64,000 nucleotides of DNA from NCBI RefSeq assembly GCF_015245355.1, contig NZ_CP063311.1:1759217-1823216 (forward strand), written 5' to 3'. A model generated the notes under the pieces. It had not been told where the DNA came from, ran no database searches, and was given only the letters and a program-made list of their open reading frames with translations. Positions 57,863 to 64,000 of the stretch are shown one piece after another (the first letter of the stretch is position 1; the number at the start of each line of letters is the position of its first letter). Position numbers and translations under genes: made by a program. This DNA comes from Anabaenopsis elenkinii CCIBt3563 (lineage in GTDB: Bacteria > Cyanobacteriota > Cyanobacteriia > Cyanobacteriales > Nostocaceae).

Positions 57863-58579
57863 TTAAGCTACTTCAGCGACTTTTAAATCCCGTAGAGCAT
57901 TGATATCGACTTTAATTGATGGCCCCATGGTGGAAGCTACATAAATTGTCCGCCAATAACGACCTTTAGCTCCCGAAGGACGGTTACGGTCAATAGTCTC
58001 TTGCAACGCCTTTAAGTTTACCAACAAATCTTCAGGCGAGAAAGACACCTTACCAAACATAACATGGACGATACCAGTCCGATCCGCTCGGAATTCTAAT
58101 TTACCCGCTTTGAATTCAGCGATCGCACTTGCTAAGTCAAATGTTACCGTTCCACCCTTAGGAGAGGGCATCAAACCACGTGGACCAAGTAACTTACCCA
58201 GTTTTGCCACCTGTGGCATCACATCTGGAGTAGCGATTAGTTTATCGAAATCCATCATACCCTGTTGAATTTCGTTAATCAGCTCATCAGAGCCAACAAT
58301 ATCCGCACCAGCACTACTAGCCTCAGCGACCTTTTCACCTCTAGTAATTACAGCCACCCGCACAGTTTGCCCAGTACCTTTGGGCAGAGTTACCGTAGTC
58401 CGCAACTGTTGGTCTGTGTACTTAGGGTCAATTCCCAGGCGGATATGTGCTTCAGCCGCTTCAGGAAACTTAGCCGTTGCCGTTTCTTTGAGCAGAGTTA
58501 AAGCCTCTAAAGGCCCATACTCCCTATCTTCTACTTTTTGTAGCAACGCCTGCATCCGGCGTGATATTTTTTTTCCCAT
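57863..58579 (-). CDS. rplA: 50S ribosomal protein L1
   Basis: This 238-aa protein of the ribosomal L1 stalk contains [51 protein letters not shown] and [19 protein letters not shown], all standard. Two ATGs lie close together. AGGAG is immediately followed by the first (58585) and has 6 bases of spacing to the second (58579), so [10 protein letters not shown] at 58579 is chosen. It lies 68 bases after rplK. Confidence 0.98.
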   Translation of the reverse strand: MGKKISRRMQALLQKVEDREYGPLEALTLLKETATAKFPEAAEAHIRLGIDPKYTDQQLRTTVTLPKGTGQTVRVAVITRGEKVAEASSAGADIVGSDELINEIQQGMMDFDKLIATPDVMPQVAKLGKLLGPRGLMPSPKGGTVTFDLASAIAEFKAGKLEFRADRTGIVHVMFGKVSFSPEDLLVNLKALQETIDRNRPSGAKGRYWRTIYVASTMGPSIKVDINALRDLKVAEVA

Positions 58580-58647
58580 TTTCATCTCCTGGGGTCATTT
58601 ACGAGAATATATCTCTCCCCCGTAATTGTTTTTTTATTTATTCGGCG

Positions 58648-59073
58648 TTATTCGGCGATAGTTACGCCCATATTCCTAGCAGTACCTGCCACAATCTTCA
58701 TCGCCGCTTCTATATCATTGGCGTTGAGATCGGGCAATTTCGTTTGCGCAATTTCTTGCAGTTGAGCCTTTGTAATTGACCCAACTTTCTTTTTGTTGGG
58801 TTCATTAGAGCCTCTTTCAATTTTCGCTGCCTTGCGAATCAGTACTGATGCTGGTGGTGTTTTGAGTACAAATGTAAAACTCCGGTCTTCATAAACCGAA
58901 ATTTCTACAGGAATTACCATTCCAGCCTGGTCTGCTGTTTTGGCGTTGTACTCTTTGCAGAACATCATAATGTTCACACCATGTTGACCCAATGCTGGGC
59001 CAACTGGTGGTGCTGGGTTGGCTTTTCCAGCATTCAGGGCCAGTTTAATGACCGCTACTACTTTCTTCGCCAT
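58648..59073 (-). CDS. rplK: 50S ribosomal protein L11
   Basis: This 141-aa protein belongs to the GTPase-associated centre. The Pro-rich N-terminal switch [20 protein letters not shown] is clear, as is the RNA-binding C-terminal part [20 protein letters not shown] and the ending [12 protein letters not shown]. It starts 5 bases after nusG, so the two are co-transcribed. Confidence 0.98.
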   Translation of the reverse strand: MAKKVVAVIKLALNAGKANPAPPVGPALGQHGVNIMMFCKEYNAKTADQAGMVIPVEISVYEDRSFTFVLKTPPASVLIRKAAKIERGSNEPNKKKVGSITKAQLQEIAQTKLPDLNANDIEAAMKIVAGTARNMGVTIAE

Positions 59074-59078
59074 TTGTG

Positions 59079-59711
59079 TTAGCTCTGTTTTTCTACCTGA
59101 TTAAATTCCAATTCTACCGGTGTATCTCGCCCAAAAATCGAGAGTAAGGCTTTTAATTTGCTCCGCTCTGGACTGACTTCAATCACCTCACCTTCAAAGT
59201 CTTTAAAAGGACCTGAAAGCACAACTATCTTATCACCAGCAGCCATGTCAATTTTGACAATCGGTTCCTGTTCACTAGTTTGTTTGAAGATCCGTTCTAC
59301 TTCAGATGGACCTAAAGGTACTGGTTTAACGTGACCACGGCTTCTACCACCGCCACGCTTTTGTTCTGCTCCCACGAAATTAATTACATGAGAAGTGTTT
59401 CGTACCACCTGCCAAGTGTCATCCTCCATTATCATTCGCACTAGCACATAACCAGGAAAAACTTTTTCCTCTGTTTGCTGACGACTACCGTCCTTGCGGA
59501 TTTTTACCGCTGGCGTTTGGGGAATTTCCACTTGGATAATTTTGTCAGATACATCAAAAGTTTGGATACGTTGCTCCAAATTTGTCTTGACGCGTTTTTC
59601 ACAGCCTGAGGCCACTTGTACTGCATACCAACGTGCTTCTTTAAGCGCCGTTTCTGCTGTTTCCTCAGAATGCAACGCCGAGTTATGTGGTTCGTCTGTT
59701 GCAGAAGTCAT
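59079..59711 (-). CDS. nusG: transcription elongation/antitermination factor NusG
   Basis: This 210-aa protein has the NGN domain ([20 protein letters not shown], then [20 protein letters not shown]) and a C-terminal KOW domain ([20 protein letters not shown]). It binds RNA polymerase and links it to Rho or ribosomes. The ATG at 59711 ([13 protein letters not shown]) shares one base with the secE stop (TGATG), pointing to coupled translation; the longer frame from 59735 is not needed. An insert rich in Gly/Arg ([11 protein letters not shown]) is common in cyanobacteria. Confidence 0.97.
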   Translation of the reverse strand: MTSATDEPHNSALHSEETAETALKEARWYAVQVASGCEKRVKTNLEQRIQTFDVSDKIIQVEIPQTPAVKIRKDGSRQQTEEKVFPGYVLVRMIMEDDTWQVVRNTSHVINFVGAEQKRGGGRSRGHVKPVPLGPSEVERIFKQTSEQEPIVKIDMAAGDKIVVLSGPFKDFEGEVIEVSPERSKLKALLSIFGRDTPVELEFNQVEKQS

Positions 59712-59938
59712 CAGAATACCTGTTGTGCTACCCAACCAAACAATCCATCGACCAAGTATATCAAAGATGCAGATAGTGTCACCATTAATAGCACACCTGC
59801 TGATTCGCTCACTAGTTGCTTTCTACTTGGCCAAACCACTTTTTCCAGTTCTTCCTTCGTCCCCTGAAAGAAGTTGGCTACACTGAAGCCATTGGTGTTT
59901 CCTGGCATTTCTGCCTCATTTTTTTTGGCCACTGTCAC
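59711..59938 (-). CDS. secE: preprotein translocase subunit SecE
   Basis: This 75-aa protein has the conserved cytoplasmic amphipathic part (FFQGTKEELEKVVWPSRKQL) and a single membrane segment (ESAGVLLMVTLSASLIYLVD). That is the short, one-segment form of SecE found in cyanobacteria. It stabilises SecY in the membrane. It leads the secE-nusG-rplK-rplA set and its stop overlaps the nusG start. Confidence 0.96.
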   Translation of the reverse strand: MTVAKKNEAEMPGNTNGFSVANFFQGTKEELEKVVWPSRKQLVSESAGVLLMVTLSASLIYLVDGLFGWVAQQVF

Positions 59939-60105
59939 TTTACCCCCGTTTTATCAATATAACGTATATCCTGCTGATTCTTATTCCATCTTACTGGCAG
60001 CAAAAAAGCTCTAAATAGAAAATAATTACACCCGAAACAACCAGCTATATCTGCCATTTTAGCAGTCTTGCTGTTCTTCCGGGCTGTGTTTTTTTTGCTT
60101 TCAAG

Positions 60106-60178
60106 CGCGCCCTGGAGGACTTGAACCCCCGACATCAGGTTTTGGAGACCTGCGTTCTACCAACTGAACTAAGAGCGC
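60106..60178 (-). tRNA. trnW: tRNA-Trp (CCA)
   Basis: The minus strand folds as a 73-nt tRNA: acceptor GCGCTCT with AGGGCGC and discriminator G, D-arm TTCAGTTGGTAGAA, anticodon arm CAGGTCTCCAAAACCTG with CCA in the loop, and T-arm GGGGGTTCAAGTCCTCC. The 3' CCA is not encoded. It lies between rplS and secE, a usual cyanobacterial position. Confidence 0.97.
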
Positions 60179-60270
60179 ACAAAGTGGCTTGGATTCAGTC
60201 ATTGCACTGAACCTTTTTCAGTATAGCGCATTTTCTCCATTATGTCACCTTTTTTTTTATCGGGGAAATT

Positions 60271-60286
60271 AGCGGCAAATGCCGCT
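60271..60286 (-). terminator. hairpin downstream of rplS
   Basis: AGCGGCA-AA-TGCCGCT is a 7-bp perfect stem 37 bases beyond the rplS stop in the minus direction. No T-run follows on that strand, so it may be an RNA-processing structure between rplS and tRNA-Trp rather than a strict terminator. Confidence 0.4.
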
Positions 60287-60322
60287 TGATTGTGGAATTT
60301 TCTGCCATACTTGAGCCGAAAT

Positions 60323-60685
60323 CTACAAGGCACGGTCAAACCGTTGTTTGATCCGGGTTGCTTTACCTACACGCTGACGTAAGTAATAAAGTTTAGCACG
60401 GCGAACTTTACCGCGACGGATGACTTTAATGTTGTCGATGCGGGGAGAGTGTAACAGAAATACCCGCTCTACACCAATGCCTTGAAACACGCGGCGGACT
60501 GTAATAGTTTCGTTAATACCGCCATTGCGTTTAGCAATGACTACGCCTTCGTAGGGTTGTACGCGAAACTTTTGTCCTTCCTTAATCTTCACACCCACTT
60601 TTACAGTATCGCCAACATAAATCATGGGCAGATTTGATTTCATTTGTTCCGCCTCAATGGAGCGGATAATCTCTTGAGCGTTCAT
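60323..60685 (-). CDS. rplS: 50S ribosomal protein L19
   Basis: This 120-aa protein at the subunit interface has [40 protein letters not shown] and [20 protein letters not shown], all typical of L19. It starts with [18 protein letters not shown]. It lies upstream of tRNA-Trp and secE on the same strand, the conserved cyanobacterial order. Confidence 0.98.
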   Translation of the reverse strand: MNAQEIIRSIEAEQMKSNLPMIYVGDTVKVGVKIKEGQKFRVQPYEGVVIAKRNGGINETITVRRVFQGIGVERVFLLHSPRIDNIKVIRRGKVRRAKLYYLRQRVGKATRIKQRFDRAL

Positions 60686-60780
60686 AATGTTGCTGCTTTA
60701 AAAACTCACAATCAATAATCATAAAGCGATCATCGTCTTTGAGTCTACTTATTCGCAGTAAAATCTTGATCAATTCACGA

Positions 60781-63700
60781 TCAGAACTTTTTCTTCCATC
60801 CACCCACATGGATAAAAATCGGCTTTTTGCGCCGCCAATTGCATAAATCTCCGGCAATACTGTAAAAACAAGGAATTATCAACAGTGTGAGTAATGTAGC
60901 CAAAGACAAACCGGAAAACACTACCACACCCAAGGGTTGAAGAAATTCTGAACCTTCACCGATTCCCAAGGCCAAGGGAAATATCCCTAAAACCGTAGTC
61001 ACAGTAGTCATTAATATTGGACGTAAGCGTTGAGGAGCAGCTTGTAAAATTGCTGTTTTCCTGTCAACTTTATCTCGTTGGCGAATTTGATTCGCTAGTT
61101 CTACCATGATGATGGCATTGTTAACAACAATACCTACCAATAATACCGCCCCGACTATAACAGTGGCACCAATAGCCGTATTGGTAATGTAAAGACCAAA
61201 AATACCCCCGGACAAAGCCAGGGGAATTGTTAACATAATTACTAAGGGGTCAATGAGTGAATTGTATTGCACTGCCATGACCACAAACACAAGAAAACTA
61301 GCTAACCCCCCTAATAGTCGCAGGGAATTCTGTAGTTGCTGATTGGATGCAGCGGTGGAACTGGGTAAAATGCTCACACCTGAAGGTAAACTGATATCAT
61401 CCAATATGCTATCAACCTGGGCAAAAGCATCGCTGAGATTAGCTCCCTCGGTCAAATTACCGGGTATTATCACTACCTGACGCTGATTGATTCGCTGAAT
61501 CTCCCCAGGAGCTTGGGCTTTAGTAATTGTAGCTATATCTATCAGTCGCACCTGACGGTTATTGTTCACGAACAATGGTAATCTTTCCAATTGGGAAACC
61601 TCTCGGATGGATGCTTCATTTAACTGCACCCTGACATCTACTAAACGGTTATTACGTTGCAGTCGGGTAGGTACACTACCAGATATAGCCGTCTGAATTG
61701 TATCACCGATATTTCTAGTACTTAAGCCCAAATTTGCAACTCTCTCCCAATCAGGAAGAATTTGCAGTTCTGGTTGACGGTCATCAGTTTCGGAACGAAA
61801 TCTTACTAAGGTAGCTTGCTGCTCCAAAGCAGTTAGTACCTCTCTAGCAGCCTGTTCGAGCTTCTGTGTATCATTACCCTGGAGGATAACGTCAACATCT
61901 GCACCACGTGCTGGAGAATTACTCAGAATTAAGCCCCGTACTTGGCCTGGAAAAAGCCGCAGGCGAATTCCTACTAAATTAAGCTGGTTAAATTTTTGGG
62001 TAACTCGTTCTATGTAGGCTTGAGTATTACTCCCGGGTTTTAGGGTAATAGTGCTAGAACCTCGGAGGGGATTAGCATTGACATTTGTGCCAAATAGTGA
62101 GCCCCCAGCGGTGGAGAAGACATATTCAGTTTCCGGTTGATCGAGGAGAATCTCATCAACTATACCCATAACCTTGCGGTTGGTTTCCAGAGTTGTACCG
62201 GGTGGGAACTGAGCATTTAATCTCACTTGTCCCGTACTAATGCGCGGGAGGATTTCTTGGGGAATTTGCGGCGCCATCCACAAACTGCCACCGCCACAAA
62301 CTACAATGGCGATCGCAACCGTTAAGAATCGCCAGCGTAACACTTGAGATAAAAATCGCCCATATGCATTTGTAGCTGCATAAAAGCTGCGGTTAAATAC
62401 TTGTAGTAACCAAAACCTACTCAAACCACTGGAAAATTGCCATGCCAAAGTCCGTGAAGTGAGCATAGGTATAATAGTTAACGCAATCACAATAGAAGCC
62501 GCCACAGAAAAGGTAATAGTGAGAATTAACTCATTGAACAGTAGTGATATAAAGCCACCAATGAGCAAAAACGGGATCACCGCCACTAAGTTTGTACTGG
62601 TAGAAGCAATTAAGGCCGACTCCACTTCCTGACCACTGCGTTCGGCTTGTTGAATCAGTTCCTGAGAATTCAGGTGAGTTTTGCTATCCTTCCCAGGAGT
62701 CATACCCGCACCCTGAGCGATATTCTCCAACATGACAATGGAGTTATCCACTACAATACCCACCCCCAAAGCTAAACCACCCAAACTAAAGACGTTCAGG
62801 GATAAGCCAAATATTCCCATTAAGATCATGGCGGCCAAACTAGCTAAAGGAATAGCCAGAACAATAATCACAGTTTGTCGCAGGGAACCCAGAAATAGTA
62901 ACACTGTAACAGCAGCTAGCACCGTACCCACCAAACCAGCGGTAAGGACATTAGAAATGGAATTGCGGATAAACTTTGACTCATCCAAAGTAGGTGTAAG
63001 TATTGTCCCTTCGGGAAATACACCGGATGCTTGGAGTTGTTTTAACCGGTTTTTGACAGCATCAACAACATTAACGGTGTTAGCATCTGGTTGTTTTTGA
63101 ATGCTGAGTTTAACAGCTGGTTCCCCATTCAGTAAAACGTAGATGCGCTGCTGTTGAGAACCATCAATAACTTGAGCAAAATCTCGTAAATAAACGCGAC
63201 GATCAGATAATGGCGTCTGGCTGTTATCATCTGCTGTGGAACGTACTTCAAAAGCTAAATTTCTAATTTCATCAGCATTTTGAAAGCGCCCCACAGTCCG
63301 AGTCAATGGCTCAGAATTAGCCCCCAAAAGCCGACCCCCAGCAATATCTTGATTACGGTTTCTCAGTTCATCCAAAACATTTGTCAAACCTACACCCAAA
63401 GCTTGTAAACGGACTAAATCCAGATTCACTCTGACTTCCTCTTTCACTCCTCCGGATACATCTACCCCTGCGACTCCGGGGATAACACCAAGCTCACGTG
63501 CTAGTTCTTCCTCAGCAAAAACCCGCAATTCTAGTCCTTGTAGGGAGGGTGAGGTTAATGCAAATTCATAAACTGGTAACTGGGAGGGATCGAACTTGAA
63601 TAAACGCGGTGTTTCAATGGTGTCTGGTAATCTCCCTCTAGCTCTATTAAAAGAGGCTACAGCATCGTTTAGGGCTTGATCAATATTTCCCCCTGGTTGA

Positions 63701-64000
63701 AAATACAGATCTAAACTTACCCTTCCTTCGCGAGTTTCAGAAAAAACCTGTATTACACCTTCGGTAGCGGAAAAAGCTGATTCTAAAGGTCTGGTGATTT
63801 CATCAACTGCGACCTCTGGAGAAATTCCCGGTGCTTCTATTCTCACCCCAATTCGGGGATAGGTAATGGATGGTAATAAATCTACTGGAAGCTGAGTAAT
63901 AAAAAAAGTTCCTAACACTAATACAGCTAGAGCTAACATCAGTGTAGCAATGTGTCTCCGGATGGAAATTGTACTGATACTAAATCCGCCATCTTTATGA
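60781..64000 (-). CDS. RND-family efflux transporter (AcrB-like), 5' end outside window
   Basis: This inner-membrane proton-driven efflux pump has at least 1,070 residues. The frame stays open to the right edge, reading HKDGGFSISTISIRRHIATL before the first visible ATG at 63939, so the true start lies just beyond the window. Visible features: the first membrane helix (LALAVLVLGTFFITQLPVDL), large porter loops, GGLALGVGIVVDNSIVMLEN with the helix 4 Asp pair region, and a C-terminal GAVLLVGIVVNNAIIMVELA repeat of it. The substrate could be a drug, lipid or metal; sequence alone does not decide. The adaptor gene is probably outside, upstream. Confidence 0.93.
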   Translation of the reverse strand, partial: HKDGGFSISTISIRRHIATLMLALAVLVLGTFFITQLPVDLLPSITYPRIGVRIEAPGISPEVAVDEITRPLESAFSATEGVIQVFSETREGRVSLDLYFQPGGNIDQALNDAVASFNRARGRLPDTIETPRLFKFDPSQLPVYEFALTSPSLQGLELRVFAEEELARELGVIPGVAGVDVSGGVKEEVRVNLDLVRLQALGVGLTNVLDELRNRNQDIAGGRLLGANSEPLTRTVGRFQNADEIRNLAFEVRSTADDNSQTPLSDRRVYLRDFAQVIDGSQQQRIYVLLNGEPAVKLSIQKQPDANTVNVVDAVKNRLKQLQASGVFPEGTILTPTLDESKFIRNSISNVLTAGLVGTVLAAVTVLLFLGSLRQTVIIVLAIPLASLAAMILMGIFGLSLNVFSLGGLALGVGIVVDNSIVMLENIAQGAGMTPGKDSKTHLNSQELIQQAERSGQEVESALIASTSTNLVAVIPFLLIGGFISLLFNELILTITFSVAASIVIALTIIPMLTSRTLAWQFSSGLSRFWLLQVFNRSFYAATNAYGRFLSQVLRWRFLTVAIAIVVCGGGSLWMAPQIPQEILPRISTGQVRLNAQFPPGTTLETNRKVMGIVDEILLDQPETEYVFSTAGGSLFGTNVNANPLRGSSTITLKPGSNTQAYIERVTQKFNQLNLVGIRLRLFPGQVRGLILSNSPARGADVDVILQGNDTQKLEQAAREVLTALEQQATLVRFRSETDDRQPELQILPDWERVANLGLSTRNIGDTIQTAISGSVPTRLQRNNRLVDVRVQLNEASIREVSQLERLPLFVNNNRQVRLIDIATITKAQAPGEIQRINQRQVVIIPGNLTEGANLSDAFAQVDSILDDISLPSGVSILPSSTAASNQQLQNSLRLLGGLASFLVFVVMAVQYNSLIDPLVIMLTIPLALSGGIFGLYITNTAIGATVIVGAVLLVGIVVNNAIIMVELANQIRQRDKVDRKTAILQAAPQRLRPILMTTVTTVLGIFPLALGIGEGSEFLQPLGVVVFSGLSLATLLTLLIIPCFYSIAGDLCNWRRKKPIFIHVGGWKKKF

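Overview
The window is chromosomal DNA from a filamentous, Nostocales-type cyanobacterium. The grounds are: split RNA polymerase genes (rpoB, rpoC1, rpoC2), dense GCGATCGC octamers, runs of 7-bp short tandem repeats, a CrtD-type carotenoid gene, and cyanobacterial gene order around rpsT, tatD, rpoBC1C2 and secE-nusG-rplKAJL. The genus cannot be fixed from this sequence.

Layout. 1-9079 (minus): a giant secreted, repeat-built DUF4347 protein, broken by a 212-bp MITE and running off the left edge. 9355-13393: a small unknown protein, an HlyD-type export adaptor, an atypical SDR and exonuclease III. 13853-15552: a decayed glycosyltransferase, a zinc-ribbon protein and a zinc alcohol dehydrogenase. 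15704-17844: a probable type II restriction-modification pair. 17930-21749: CrtD, an M16 peptidase and a fructosamine-kinase family protein. 21807-34050: a type I-D CRISPR-Cas locus. 34159-39779: a membrane repeat protein, Hsp33, an SRPBCC protein, a UspA protein and HisD. 40474-52191: rpsT, tatD, rpoB, rpoC1, rpoC2. 52218-54454: recombinase and IS remnants, a GIY-YIG protein and a second MITE. 54455-56281: a Ser/Thr kinase. 56336-60685 (minus): rplL, rplJ, rplA, rplK, nusG, secE, tRNA-Trp and rplS. 60781 to the right edge: an RND efflux pump, incomplete at its 5' end.

The CRISPR locus is the most interesting part. A divergent WYL-domain regulator faces cas3d. Then come a 69-aa winged-helix-like protein, cas10d, csc2, csc1, a 2-oxoglutarate/Fe(II) oxygenase, cas6, a Cas4 stump apparently joined in frame to the tail of Cas1, cas2, a leader promoter and a 9-repeat array. 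Interference genes look intact but cas1 and most of cas4 are gone, so spacer acquisition is probably dead. The array fits this: it is short and three of its eight spacers are identical.

Between cas3d and cas10d, on the opposite strand, lie two degenerate repeats cognate to the array, flanking a spacer-like segment (24949-25040). The start of that segment matches three nearby sites, each directly preceded by GTT, which is a type I-D PAM. Two sites precede the winged-helix gene (one matches 16 of 19 positions) and one precedes cas10d (9 of 9 seed positions, plus a displaced second 9-base match). This looks like a self-directed, crRNA-resembling regulatory guide by which the I-D effector could control its own operon, similar in logic to the CreA/CreR RNAs of other CRISPR subtypes. 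The sequence matches are read directly; the function is inferred.
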